Assembly (NCBI GenBank): GCA_026162565.1
Contig: JAOEIQ010000010.1
Location: 62,001 to 126,000, forward strand
DNA length: 64,000 nt
Source: Flavobacteriaceae bacterium NBU2973
Lineage (GTDB): Bacteria > Bacteroidota > Bacteroidia > Flavobacteriales > Flavobacteriaceae
Direction: 5' to 3'
Every line of letters begins with the position of its first letter. The first letter of the stretch is position 1. Made by a program: the position numbers and the translations under genes. Under the pieces are notes generated by a model. The model saw nothing but the letters and a program-made list of their open reading frames with translations, was not told the origin of the DNA and searched no databases. Below, in pieces: positions 8,066-16,868 of this stretch.

Positions 8066-9919
8066 ATGAAAACAAATTTATTTTTAACAATCGCACTATT
8101 TAGTTTTTGTTTTTTTGCAAACTCGCAAACAGGAAATGAGGTTCTGGGACAAAGTGTCATTTCTTTTGACCAACAAGGTATGCAACAAACTTATACAACT
8201 GGAGGCTCATTAACAACGGGAGATTTTAATACACTTATTGGTGATGGAGCAGGATCATCACTAAATAGTGGTTCTCGTAATGTGATGGTTGGTACCATGG
8301 CTGGAGCTAGTGCTACCAATGATGGAGAAAATGTCTTTATAGGGCACGAAGCCGGCAAATTTACTACAACATTTGATAATACATTTGTAGGTTCGGAAGC
8401 TGGAGAACAAAATAATACAGGAACTGATAATACCTTTATTGGTGAGGAATCTGGAACAAACAATGATTCTGGATCTAATAATACATTTGTAGGAGAAGAT
8501 TCAGGTTTCAATAACACTACAGGAACATCTAATACTTTTATTGGTTCTACTTCAGGAAGAAGTAATACCATAGGAAATGGAAATACTTTTGTTGGTGGTG
8601 AAACAGGTGAACAAACGAATGTTGATAATTTTTTTGGTAATACTAACCAATACGATTTAGATCTTACTACCTCTCGTGGAAGTGGTTTCGCTAATACTTC
8701 AGGAATAGCTAATTCTTTTTTAGGTGGTGGTTCTGGACATTCTAATTTAGATGGAAATGCTAATACGTTTTTAGGTTATAATGCAGGTGCAAGAAATGAA
8801 GCTGGAGATTTAAATACATTTGTTGGATATGGTGCTGGTTGGAATAATGACACGTCACAAACTACTTTAGTTGGAGGAGACAGAAATACCTATTTAGGTG
8901 CTATAGCTGGATCATTAAACAGATCTGGAAATGATAATGTTGGTTTGGGACATGATGCAAACTTTGCATTAACATCTGGAGCTAATAGAAATGTATTTAT
9001 TGGAAACAGTACAAGAGTAAGAGGAACTGATAATCTGATATTAGGCTATAATGCAAGAACAAGTACATCTGCTGATAGAAACAGACAGATAGTTTTAGGA
9101 GCTAATAGTCAAACGTTTCAAACAAATGCTGCTATTGTTGGGAATAATGTTAGTAATAATGTTGCTAATACGCTATTATTAGGTGGTAATACAACTTCTA
9201 ATAGATACAGTGTAGCAGTCGGTACAACCACTGCAAATACTAATGCTTCCTTAACACTTGGTGATACAGATAAAGGGCTTTTAATTAATAGAGTTACTAC
9301 TACGCAACGTAATGAAATGATTAACTCACCAGCTTCAGGTTCACCATTAGCTGAAGCTGATTCGGGTTTAATGGTTTATGACACAACAGAGAAAGCTCTT
9401 TTTGTTTGGGATGGAACAGAATGGGGAGAAATAGGAGGAGCATCTCAAGAAGCAGGCAGTAGTTCTATTCCAGAATTACTGAACTATAAAGCTATAATAA
9501 AAGATGACGATGGAGATGTTTTAGCATCTGCTCCGTTAAGTATTCAGTTTACTATTTATGAAGGAGCTGCTCTTACAAATAACGTATATCAAGAAAGTCA
9601 TACAACAAACACAGATGATAAAGGACTTGTTATAGTAAATATTGGAGGAGGAACTACAGGAGATGATTTTTCATCAATTAACTGGGGTAATGATGAACAC
9701 TACCTAAACGTACAAGTAAATATTGGTTTTGGATTGGTAGATATGGGAACAGCGCCTTTTGTTAGTGTACCTTATGCTTTAAGAGCAAAATATGCAGAAA
9801 ATTTAGATTCGGAAGAGAGCACTAGATCATTGGAGAGCGCTAAACGTATTGAGGCTCTTGAAAAAGAAGTGAAAGAACTCAAAGAAATGATTAGCAAATT
9901 AATAAAGCCAAAAAGATAA
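8066..9919 (+). CDS. Secreted beta-roll-like repeat protein with C-terminal coiled coil
   Basis: A 617-residue exported protein with a 20-residue signal peptide ending in ANSQ. Residues about 50-340 consist of tandem units of roughly 17 residues with the core NTFhGxxSGxxNxxG, most regular from residue 120 to 175. They resemble the head repeats of trimeric adhesins and the stalks of phage-fibre-like proteins. A short segment GLLINRVTTTQRNEM and GLMVYDTTEKALFVWDGT, common in Bacteroidetes fibre proteins, follows. A globular domain (about 470-585) and a short coiled coil (KRIEALEKEVKELKEMI) end the protein. No S74 chaperone domain or T9SS sorting domain is visible. It is flanked by a 226-bp upstream gap and a strong terminator, so it is probably monocistronic. 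A trimeric surface protein is an inference. Confidence 0.75.
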   Translation: MKTNLFLTIALFSFCFFANSQTGNEVLGQSVISFDQQGMQQTYTTGGSLTTGDFNTLIGDGAGSSLNSGSRNVMVGTMAGASATNDGENVFIGHEAGKFTTTFDNTFVGSEAGEQNNTGTDNTFIGEESGTNNDSGSNNTFVGEDSGFNNTTGTSNTFIGSTSGRSNTIGNGNTFVGGETGEQTNVDNFFGNTNQYDLDLTTSRGSGFANTSGIANSFLGGGSGHSNLDGNANTFLGYNAGARNEAGDLNTFVGYGAGWNNDTSQTTLVGGDRNTYLGAIAGSLNRSGNDNVGLGHDANFALTSGANRNVFIGNSTRVRGTDNLILGYNARTSTSADRNRQIVLGANSQTFQTNAAIVGNNVSNNVANTLLLGGNTTSNRYSVAVGTTTANTNASLTLGDTDKGLLINRVTTTQRNEMINSPASGSPLAEADSGLMVYDTTEKALFVWDGTEWGEIGGASQEAGSSSIPELLNYKAIIKDDDGDVLASAPLSIQFTIYEGAALTNNVYQESHTTNTDDKGLVIVNIGGGTTGDDFSSINWGNDEHYLNVQVNIGFGLVDMGTAPFVSVPYALRAKYAENLDSEESTRSLESAKRIEALEKEVKELKEMISKLIKPKR

Positions 9920-9941
9920 TTATTAACTAATTAAAATTAAT

Positions 9942-9985
9942 AAAAAAAAGCATCATTCTAGTTAACTTTAATGATGCTTTTTTTA
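9942..9985. terminator. Bidirectional intrinsic terminator
   Basis: Perfect stem AAAAAGCATCATT / AATGATGCTTTTT with a 12-nt loop (ACTAGTTAACTT-like region 9958-9969), A-run before and T-run after, between the convergent repeat-protein gene and the class V aminotransferase. It can serve both transcripts. Confidence 0.85.
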
Positions 9986-9993
9986 TGATAATA

Positions 9994-11151
9994 CTACACT
10001 AAATATTCAGATAAGCATTGAATTAAGGGCTTAAAATCCCCTGAAGTATTAAATAGGTGACATGATACTCTAATATAATTGCCTCTAAATGATACAAAGA
10101 TGTTTCTGTTAAATAAGTCTTTTTTTAAAGCATGAAGATCTATATCTACAGGTAATTCTATTCCAAATAAATGGTGTGATCTGTTGTTGTCGTTTTCAAT
10201 TTTACAACCTATTAGTTTTAGTTCCGAAACGGCATCTTTAGAAATAGCTTTACAATACTCTTGTATAGCTTCTGGAGTCCATTCTATAACCTGTTTTAGA
10301 GCAGCAATTTGCATTTTCACATAGATAAAGTTACCACTTTCACCTACATTATATCTATTAGCTAAAGGTTTGTATTGGGGTTCGTAATTTGTAAGTCCTG
10401 CAAAATTTTCACTGTTCAAGCGGTTAGACCAGTTTTCTTCTATTGGGTTTCCATTGTCGAAATAGTTTCCGTAGTAAGCATAAGCACAACCATATGGTCC
10501 AAATAACCATTTATAGCCTGCACAAATCAATGCATCTGGTTGAATGTCTTTTACAGAAAAGGGAAAAGCACCAATGGTTTGGCTTCCATCTATGATAAGT
10601 AAAGCATTATGAGCTTTTGTTTTCTCTCTAATAGCTTTTAAATCGAATAAACAACCATTAGACCAATGAATGTTTCCCATTGCCACAAAAGCTGTTTTAT
10701 CATTTATAGAATTTAAAATGCCCTTGTTCCATGATTCAACTGAATTAACATCATCTTTTAGTTGCGAAATGGTTTTTATAATCGCGTTATGTTTATCGGC
10801 TAATTTTTTCCAAGCATAGAAATTACTTGGAAACTGTTCATCTACAATTACTATCTCATCACCAGGATTTAATGTAATATTATTAGCAACAGTTGCCATC
10901 CCATAAGATACAGAAGGAATGGTCGCTATTCTATTATAATCGTCAGCATCTATTATTTGGGCAAATAGCTGCTTGAGTTCTTTTACTGGTTCAAAATAAT
11001 CTACTCCAGTTATTTTATATGGCTGACTTTTTTGCTTTAAACCTTCTAATCCCGCTTCATAAACTGACTTAAAAGAGGGCGATTGTGCTGCGATATTTAA
11101 ATAGGTTATATCTTCTGGAATATCAAATAGATGTTTTTGGTTTTCAATCAT
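9994..11151 (-). CDS. Class V aminotransferase-fold PLP enzyme
   Basis: A 385-residue cytoplasmic PLP enzyme of the class V aminotransferase / cysteine desulfurase fold. The cofactor-binding Asp and His/Gln region is LLIDGSQTIGAFPF and the Schiff-base lysine lies in CAGYKWLFGPYG. No catalytic-loop cysteine typical of cysteine desulfurases is visible near the C-terminus, so it is more likely in the isopenicillin-N-epimerase-like / kynureninase-like branch; the reaction is not predictable. It stands alone, with a terminator downstream and the dispersed repeat upstream. Confidence 0.82.
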   Translation of the reverse strand: MIENQKHLFDIPEDITYLNIAAQSPSFKSVYEAGLEGLKQKSQPYKITGVDYFEPVKELKQLFAQIIDADDYNRIATIPSVSYGMATVANNITLNPGDEIVIVDEQFPSNFYAWKKLADKHNAIIKTISQLKDDVNSVESWNKGILNSINDKTAFVAMGNIHWSNGCLFDLKAIREKTKAHNALLIIDGSQTIGAFPFSVKDIQPDALICAGYKWLFGPYGCAYAYYGNYFDNGNPIEENWSNRLNSENFAGLTNYEPQYKPLANRYNVGESGNFIYVKMQIAALKQVIEWTPEAIQEYCKAISKDAVSELKLIGCKIENDNNRSHHLFGIELPVDIDLHALKKDLFNRNIFVSFRGNYIRVSCHLFNTSGDFKPLIQCLSEYLV

Positions 11152-11169
11152 GATTATATAATTGTCTCC

Positions 11170-11233
11170 TCGAGCGGAGTCGAGAGGTTTTTTTATGATC
11201 TATAACTAATGTATAGTTCTCGACTCCGCTCGA
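11170..11233. repeat. Perfect 16-bp inverted repeat, dispersed palindromic element
   Basis: TCGAGCGGAGTCGAGA at 11170-11185 is exactly complementary to TCTCGACTCCGCTCGA at 11218-11233, with a 32-nt AT-rich loop. It sits between two leftward genes (M42 peptidase upstream, aminotransferase downstream). The high GC of the arms contrasts with the surroundings, and the arms match the shorter copies at 1901 and 60964. Confidence 0.8.
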
Positions 11234-11251
11234 ACAGACAAATTTTACTTG

Positions 11252-12340
11252 TTATTCAAAATAAGAGAATGTTTCTCCTGCTTTTATTTTTAATAATGTT
11301 TCATAAATCATTCTAATAACGTTTTCTACATCATCTCTATGAACCATCTCTACAGTAGTATGCATGTAGCGTAATGGTAAAGAGATTAATGCAGAGGCAA
11401 CACCACCATTACTGTATGCAAAAGCATCAGTGTCTGTTCCAGTTGCTCTAGATAAAGCTGATCTCTGGAACGGTATCTTTTTTGCTTCTGCAGTATCCGT
11501 AATTAAATCTCGTAATTTTTGTTGTACAGCAGGAGCATAGGCTACTACTGGACCTTTACCAATTTCTACATGACCTTGTACTTTTTGATCAATCATTGGA
11601 GTCGTGGTATCATGCGTAACATCAGTAACAATAGCCACATCAGGTTGAATGGTATGTGTTATCATTTCTGCACCACGAAGGCCGATTTCTTCTTGTACAG
11701 AGTTTGTTACATATAAGCCAAAAGGTAATTTCTTTTTATTTTCATGTAATAGGCGCGCAACTTCAGCGATCATAAAACCACCCATTCTATTATCAAGAGC
11801 TCGACACACAAATTTATCGTTGTTTAAAATATGAAATTCATCAGGATAGGTAATAACGCAACCAACATGTACGCCCATTTTTAAAACTTCATCTTTATCT
11901 TTTGCGCCAATATCTATACAAATATTATGTGGTTTTGGTGGTTCTTCTTTAGCACGATTTCTGGTATGTATTGCTGGCCAACCAAATACGCCTTTAACAA
12001 TTCCTTTTTTGGTATGAATATTCACCACTTTACTTGGTGCTATTTGATGATCACTTCCTCCATTTCTAATAACATAAATAAGGCCATTATCAGAAATGTA
12101 GTTGACATACCAAGAAATTTCATCGGCATGACCTTCTATCACAACTTTATATGTTGCTTTAGGATTTATAACTGCTACAGCTGTTCCGTAAGTATCAGTT
12201 ATAAACTCATCTACATAAGGTTTTAGATAATCCATCCATAGTTTTTGCCCTTCCCATTCATAACCTGTTGGTGCAGCATTGTTTAGATATTTTTCTAGAA
12301 AGTCTAGAGATTTTTTATTGAGAACACTCTTTTTTGCCAT
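11252..12340 (-). CDS. M42 family metallopeptidase (glutamyl/deblocking aminopeptidase-like)
   Basis: A 362-residue cytoplasmic di-zinc aminopeptidase. Metal and catalytic motifs are seen in order: VIEGHADEISW (His), ALDNRMGG (bridging Asp), VQEEIGLRGA (catalytic and metal Glu), VTDVTHDT (Asp), TGTDTDAF and RYMHTTVEMVH (last His ligand). Members form large tetrahedral dodecamers that trim peptides. Length is normal for the family. It is monocistronic by spacing, being divergent from the DUF4294 gene with 102 bp between starts. Confidence 0.92.
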   Translation of the reverse strand: MAKKSVLNKKSLDFLEKYLNNAAPTGYEWEGQKLWMDYLKPYVDEFITDTYGTAVAVINPKATYKVVIEGHADEISWYVNYISDNGLIYVIRNGGSDHQIAPSKVVNIHTKKGIVKGVFGWPAIHTRNRAKEEPPKPHNICIDIGAKDKDEVLKMGVHVGCVITYPDEFHILNNDKFVCRALDNRMGGFMIAEVARLLHENKKKLPFGLYVTNSVQEEIGLRGAEMITHTIQPDVAIVTDVTHDTTTPMIDQKVQGHVEIGKGPVVAYAPAVQQKLRDLITDTAEAKKIPFQRSALSRATGTDTDAFAYSNGGVASALISLPLRYMHTTVEMVHRDDVENVIRMIYETLLKIKAGETFSYFE

Positions 12341-12407
12341 CGTTTAAAATTTTTCTCTAAAATAACAATATTCACTTTATTTTAAGGTTAAACAGATTGT
12401 AAATTCT

Positions 12408-12415
12408 TAATTTTG
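12408..12415 (+). promoter_or_regulatory. Possible -7 promoter box for the DUF4294-hemolysin III pair
   Basis: TAATTTTG matches the flavobacterial -7 consensus TAnnTTTG and lies 28 bp upstream of the ATG at 12443. No TTG is found at the expected 19-23 bp upstream distance, so the call is tentative. Confidence 0.35.
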
Positions 12416-12442
12416 GAATGGTTTTCGTATTAAAGAAAACAT

Positions 12443-13144
12443 ATGAAAAGAATTATATACATAGTACTCGTTTTTCCAATTTTGCTATTTGCGCAAATAG
12501 AGGAGAGGCCTCAACTATTTGAACAAGATACTACGGATTATGATTATTACCTTGTTGAAGGTGATTCTATTCCTATGGCTTCAATAGATTTAGATGAGGT
12601 TATGCTATTGCATAAGTTGAAGTTTGATAGCAAACAAGATAGACGACGCTATTTGATTTTAAGGCGAAAAACTATTAAGGTATTTCCGTATGCTAAATTG
12701 GCTTCAGAACGTTTAGATTCGCTAACTAGTAGATTAAATAAATTAGAAAGGCGAAGTGAAAAAAAACGCTATGCAAAAAAGGTACAAAAATATATTGAAG
12801 GGGAGTTTTCTGATGAATTAAAAAAATTGACCAGAACAGAAGGGCAGATACTTATTAAGTTGATACACAGACAAACAGGAAAAACAACTTTTGATCTAAT
12901 TAAAGAATTACGTAACGGTTGGCGAGCCTTTTGGTTTAATAATACGGCGAGTTTGTTTAAATTATCTTTAAAGCGAAAATTTGATCCTGAAAATGTCAAA
13001 GAAGATTATCTCATTGAAGATATATTGCAGCGAAATTTTCAGAGTGGACGATTACAACGACAAGAACCTGCATTTGAGATAGACTTTTTTGAGTTGACCA
13101 ATAAATGGCTACAAGAACCTAATACAGTTACTAAAAAATCTTGA
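12443..13144 (+). CDS. DUF4294 family exported protein
   Basis: A 233-residue protein with a 17-residue signal peptide (MKRIIYIVLVFPILLFA then Q). It matches my memory of the Bacteroidetes DUF4294 family: a Tyr/Asp-rich start, then a basic helical region (RRYLILRRKTIKVFPYAKLA) and the conserved ILIKLIHRQTGKTTFDLIKE. The function is unknown; a periplasmic or envelope location is inferred from the signal peptide. Its TGA overlaps the ATG of the hemolysin III gene (TGATG), suggesting translational coupling. Confidence 0.8.
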   Translation: MKRIIYIVLVFPILLFAQIEERPQLFEQDTTDYDYYLVEGDSIPMASIDLDEVMLLHKLKFDSKQDRRRYLILRRKTIKVFPYAKLASERLDSLTSRLNKLERRSEKKRYAKKVQKYIEGEFSDELKKLTRTEGQILIKLIHRQTGKTTFDLIKELRNGWRAFWFNNTASLFKLSLKRKFDPENVKEDYLIEDILQRNFQSGRLQRQEPAFEIDFFELTNKWLQEPNTVTKKS

Positions 13145-13770
13145 TGCGAAAGCAAACCAAACTTGAAGAGAACCTCAATGCAACTACTCATGCTATTGGT
13201 GCTTTATTAGGAATAGCAGGATTAGCTCTTTTAATTGTGTTTGAGCGTAAATTAACACCTTATAGTTTATTTAGCGTGATAGTTTATGGTATTTCAATAA
13301 TTGTCTTGTTTTTAGCATCTACTTTATATCATTCAGTTAGTAACAAAAAGCAAAAACACTATTTTAGAATAGTAGACCATATCAGTATTTATTTACTAAT
13401 AGCAGGAACCTACACACCAGTTTTATTGATTACTCTAGAGCAAAGTCTTGGTTGGCCTTTATTTTGGATTGTCTGGGGAATCGCTGCTTTTGGAGTGGTG
13501 CTTAAACTGTTTTTTACAGGAAGATTTGAAACCTTTTCTACACTTTTATATCTAGTAATGGGTTGGTTAATAGTATTTGATTTCAATACTCTAAAAGATT
13601 TACTCGATGCGAATGGTCTGATACTTTTAATAGCTGGAGGTTTGTTTTATACAGTTGGTATTGTATTTTATGCTATTGAAAAAATACCTTATAATCATGT
13701 GATCTGGCATCTATTTGTACTAGAAGGTGCTATTAGTCACTTTTTTATGATTTTTTGGTATGTGATATAA
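13144..13770 (+). CDS. Hemolysin III family (PAQR/YqfA-like) membrane protein
   Basis: A 208-residue protein with seven membrane helices. It carries the PAQR signatures ENLNATTHAIGALLG at the N-terminus, STLYHSVSNKKQKHYFRIVDHISIY (written here as two motifs, STLYHS and VDHISIY) and a C-terminal HVIWHLFVLEGAISHFF; the Asp and His residues form the putative zinc site of a hydrolase-like core. Biological role in bacteria is uncertain. The ATG at 13144 overlaps the upstream stop; a TTG three bases earlier is less likely. Confidence 0.88.
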   Translation: MRKQTKLEENLNATTHAIGALLGIAGLALLIVFERKLTPYSLFSVIVYGISIIVLFLASTLYHSVSNKKQKHYFRIVDHISIYLLIAGTYTPVLLITLEQSLGWPLFWIVWGIAAFGVVLKLFFTGRFETFSTLLYLVMGWLIVFDFNTLKDLLDANGLILLIAGGLFYTVGIVFYAIEKIPYNHVIWHLFVLEGAISHFFMIFWYVI

Positions 13771-13819
13771 TTACACGAAAGTGTTTAATTTTATGAAACT
13801 AATTTATTAACGGTTTATC

Positions 13820-14626
13820 ATGAAACCAGGCGTACTTATTTTATTCATTTTGTTATTATGTAGTTGTAATAAGAATAAGACTTCAAATACAGAAAGTAAT
13901 CTTACTAAAACACCTAACTGTATTGTAAATGATCAATCAGATGCAATTATAAGTAAAGATGATGGTGATTTTAAAGCTTTAAAAGCAAATACTCCAGTTA
14001 TTATTGATGGTTGCGGTAACGACTCAATTTGGAATATTACTAATTGGTACAGCATGAATTATAAATGGATGGGAAGTGATGTGGATTTTGCTGATTACCA
14101 TGGGAAATTTAAATTGGCTTGGGATAACAATTACTTATATGTTTTAGTGGAAATAATTGATGATTATTTAAATCCTACTTTAGAAAATGGATTAGAAAAT
14201 TATTGGAAAGGTGATTATGTAGAATTGTTTATTGATGAAGATAAATCTGGAGGAAACCATAAGTTGAATCATCAAGCTTTTGCTTATCATGTCTCAACGG
14301 AAGGGCACGCAATAGATAAAAGTGCTAACGAAAAAACAATTTTTTTAGATGATCATATAAATGTTAAGCGCATACAAGAAGGTCATACATATAGTTGGGA
14401 AATGGCTATTAAACTTTTTGATAAAACGTTTGATGACAATTCAACTAGTAATAGACCTCTTAAAATTACAAACCAAAAAAGCATAGGCTTTTCAATAGCT
14501 TATGGAGATAACGATGGAAAAAATAGTCGTGAAAATTTTATGGGATCAAAACGGCATCACGGAACCAATAATGATGATGGCTACATTACTGCTGATGTAT
14601 TTGGAAGTATACTTTTTATAGAATAA
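13820..14626 (+). CDS. Lipoprotein with CBM9-like (carbohydrate-binding family 9) domain
   Basis: A 268-residue lipoprotein: signal MKPGVLILFILLLCSC with lipobox cysteine at 16. From about residue 55 the sequence follows the CBM9-like fold: TPVIIDGCGNDSIWN, then WDNNYLYVLVEIIDD, GDYVELFIDEDKSGG and, near the end, IGFSIAYGDNDG. In this domain family the aromatic and acidic residues bind sugars or heme-like ligands. An outer-membrane, possibly surface, location is inferred. No polysaccharide-use genes (SusC/SusD, glycoside hydrolases) are adjacent, so its ligand is open. Confidence 0.78.
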   Translation: MKPGVLILFILLLCSCNKNKTSNTESNLTKTPNCIVNDQSDAIISKDDGDFKALKANTPVIIDGCGNDSIWNITNWYSMNYKWMGSDVDFADYHGKFKLAWDNNYLYVLVEIIDDYLNPTLENGLENYWKGDYVELFIDEDKSGGNHKLNHQAFAYHVSTEGHAIDKSANEKTIFLDDHINVKRIQEGHTYSWEMAIKLFDKTFDDNSTSNRPLKITNQKSIGFSIAYGDNDGKNSRENFMGSKRHHGTNNDDGYITADVFGSILFIE

Positions 14627-14649
14627 GTAGATACAAATATAAAACCCAG

Positions 14650-16308
14650 TTAACTATCTTTTAGTTTACTTTTTAAGTAAGTAAAACTATCATCTATTGT
14701 ATTAAAAACATCTGCTTCCGGAACCAAATCAGGAATAACATCCACAGCCTCTAACATATCTTTTGGCTGTTCTTTTAATCCTACCAACACCACTTCAATG
14801 TTTTCGTTTCGTAAATCAGAAATAATATCCTCTAGAGCATATAACCCAGATTGGTCTACATAAGGTACACGATCCATTCTAAAAATTACCGCTTTTACTT
14901 CGTTAGGTAATTCTTTTATTTGATCTTTAAAGAAGGATGTAAAACCAAAAAATAAAGGGCCATATAAATGTTTAATAATTACTTTATCCTTGTATTTTTC
15001 ATAAAATTCAATTTCGTCTTGCCAAGGTTTAGAACCATCTAAATCCGCTACTTTTCCAACTTCAAGCCCTTTTTCGCTAATATCACCAGATTTTTTCATG
15101 AATAACAGGCACGCTAACGTAACTCCAATTCCAACTGCTTGAATTAAGCTTCCAAATGTGGTAATTAGTAATACTATAATTAGCACAACAGCATCTGCTT
15201 TAGGAACTTTTAGTAGATGTTTTAAGCCTTTAAAATCTATTATTTTAAAGCCAATCGGAATTAATAAACCAGCTAATACACACAAAGGAATATGTGCTGC
15301 TAAAGTACCAAGGCCTAACAAAACGGCAAGTAAAAAAGTACCATGTAATATAGCCGAGAATCTTGTTTTTCCTCCAGCATTGATATTCACAACAGTTCCT
15401 TTAGTAGCTCCAGCACCAGGAATACCTCCAATAGCTGCTGCAATCATATTACCAATTCCTTGTCCAATAAGCTCTCTGTTACTGTTATGCTTTGTTTTAG
15501 TCATGTTATCAGCAATAACAGAGGTTAATAAAGAGTCAATACTACCTAAAACAGCTAAAACAAGAGCATACTCTATTATTAAAGCATAAGCACTTGCGTC
15601 TACGTTAAATATGCCACCTAATTGAAACGCTGGTAATCCAGAAGGGATTTCACCAATTAAAGGAACATCCATTTTAGCAAAATAAGCTATTAAAGTTGCA
15701 ACTATTAAAGCCACTAAAGCGCTAGGAATAGCTTTAGTTATTTTTGGAAATAAAAAATATACGACTATTGTAATGCCACCAAGTAACAAAGCATTTAAAT
15801 TAGCTTCCGAAAATAAACGCGGCAAATCTTGCATTACTGCAACTGTTGATTTCGCTGAATCTAAACCAGCAAAGGGAAATAGTTGTAGAATAACTATAAT
15901 TAGTCCAACGCCACTCATAAATCCTGATACAACTGGATAGGGAAAGTATTTTACATAGCCAGCAATATTTAAAAATCCGAAAATTAACTGAAAGAGACCA
16001 CCAAGTAAAAATGCTAGTAAAATAATACTCATAGCACTTTCTAGACTTCCTGTTAGTTCTGTAGCAGCTGCAACCAAAGCAGCAGAAACTACTGTCATAG
16101 GTCCAGTAGGACCACTGGCTTGTGTTTCTGTGCCACCAAACATTGCAGCAAAAATACCTACAGCAATGGCTCCATATAAACCAGCTGTGGCACCTAAACC
16201 AGATTGTACACCAAAGGCAAGTGCTAACGGTAGAGCAACAACTCCAGCAACTAGTCCACCTGTAAAATCTCCTTTTAAATTTTTAAAATCGTAAAACTTT
16301 GAAAGCAT
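14650..16308 (-). CDS. SulP family inorganic anion transporter with STAS domain
   Basis: A 552-residue protein. The N-terminal 410 residues are hydrophobic with the SulP/SLC26 features (DFTGGLVAGVVALPLALAFG, ASGPTGPMTVV, and GQGIGNMIAAAIGGIPGAG), and residues about 430-545 form a STAS domain with VPYVDQSGLYALEDI. Members carry sulfate, bicarbonate or C4-dicarboxylates; many marine copies act as bicarbonate:Na+ symporters, but the sequence alone does not settle the substrate. No carbonic anhydrase gene is next to it. Last in a leftward run of genes. Confidence 0.92.
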   Translation of the reverse strand: MLSKFYDFKNLKGDFTGGLVAGVVALPLALAFGVQSGLGATAGLYGAIAVGIFAAMFGGTETQASGPTGPMTVVSAALVAAATELTGSLESAMSIILLAFLLGGLFQLIFGFLNIAGYVKYFPYPVVSGFMSGVGLIIVILQLFPFAGLDSAKSTVAVMQDLPRLFSEANLNALLLGGITIVVYFLFPKITKAIPSALVALIVATLIAYFAKMDVPLIGEIPSGLPAFQLGGIFNVDASAYALIIEYALVLAVLGSIDSLLTSVIADNMTKTKHNSNRELIGQGIGNMIAAAIGGIPGAGATKGTVVNINAGGKTRFSAILHGTFLLAVLLGLGTLAAHIPLCVLAGLLIPIGFKIIDFKGLKHLLKVPKADAVVLIIVLLITTFGSLIQAVGIGVTLACLLFMKKSGDISEKGLEVGKVADLDGSKPWQDEIEFYEKYKDKVIIKHLYGPLFFGFTSFFKDQIKELPNEVKAVIFRMDRVPYVDQSGLYALEDIISDLRNENIEVVLVGLKEQPKDMLEAVDVIPDLVPEADVFNTIDDSFTYLKSKLKDS

Positions 16309-16360
16309 AATAACAGTCTATTTTTATTTACAGCGAAGTTCGCTGATTTTACTGAATAAG

Positions 16361-16792
16361 TCAAGAAGCTTTAATAACTTCTTTATAATCCTCAAAAAAA
16401 GCTTCAAATAATGTCATTTTTTCATTAAAAAACTCCATGACCTCAAGCCAAGAATTCTTATTGTGAATTGATACTTTTTGTTCTAGAGGAAAATAAATAC
16501 GAGAAATTTCCTTTCCATTTTCTAAAAAGTATTCTTCTTCAAAAATTATTTCTGGTAAATAATCTCTTTTAAGAATAGTCTTTAGAGATTGTAGTACCTC
16601 CCAATACTTAATTCTATTCTCCAAATCATCTTCCAGATCAAGAGCTACTAGTGCTTTTTTAGTATCGAAATAAAATTTAAAACTAACGCCTTTAATTTTG
16701 GTATTGTATAGAATCCACTTTCTTGGAAAACTTTTACCAAAACTTATCCAGAATTGTTCGCGTAATAATCGAGATTCTTCTTTAGAAAACAT
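16361..16792 (-). CDS. DUF4268 domain-containing protein
   Basis: A 143-residue soluble protein beginning MFSKEESRLLREQFW, the usual N-terminus of the family; a longer 13-residue extension to 16831 would run into the hairpin repeat and is unlikely. The fold is probably of the restriction-endonuclease-like type that contains DUF4268, with VSFKFYFDTKKALVALDLE and EEYFLENGKEISRIYFPLE as conserved blocks. Function is unknown. It follows the ZIP transporter on the same strand with an 11-bp inverted repeat between them. Confidence 0.75.
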   Translation of the reverse strand: MFSKEESRLLREQFWISFGKSFPRKWILYNTKIKGVSFKFYFDTKKALVALDLEDDLENRIKYWEVLQSLKTILKRDYLPEIIFEEEYFLENGKEISRIYFPLEQKVSIHNKNSWLEVMEFFNEKMTLFEAFFEDYKEVIKAS

Positions 16793-16805
16793 ATCAACTT
16801 GGTGG

Positions 16806-16861
16806 TTGAGGCTCTCAAAACCACTTTGCAATTTTTACAATAGACATTTCGAGAGCCTCAA
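16806..16861. repeat. 11-bp inverted repeat with dispersed CATTTCGAGAGCCTCAATGT element
   Basis: TTGAGGCTCTC at 16806-16816 pairs perfectly with GAGAGCCTCAA at 16851-16861. The right part, CATTTCGAGAGCCTCAATGT, closely resembles CATTTCGACAAGCTCAATGT at 26546-26565, so both look like copies of one mobile intergenic repeat. In the leftward transcript the hairpin lies between zip and DUF4268 and could attenuate or stabilise. Confidence 0.65.
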
Positions 16862-16868
16862 TGTCCAA

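Noticed and set aside
8191-8571. 126-codon antisense ORF within the repeat protein gene
   Set aside because: Its repeats (PV/SSP-rich) are the mirror of the coding repeats and no signal or family is visible; a by-product of the periodic composition.
8380-8600. Periodic DNA (51-bp spacing) that could suggest a CRISPR-like or minisatellite array
   Set aside because: The period is coding (17 codons), repeat copies vary at wobble positions, and no constant repeat with unique spacers exists.
16331-16345. Small hairpin CAGCGA / TCGCTG between sulP and DUF4268
   Set aside because: Six base pairs with a 3-nt loop and no adjacent T-run; may be a fragment of a repeat but not supportable.
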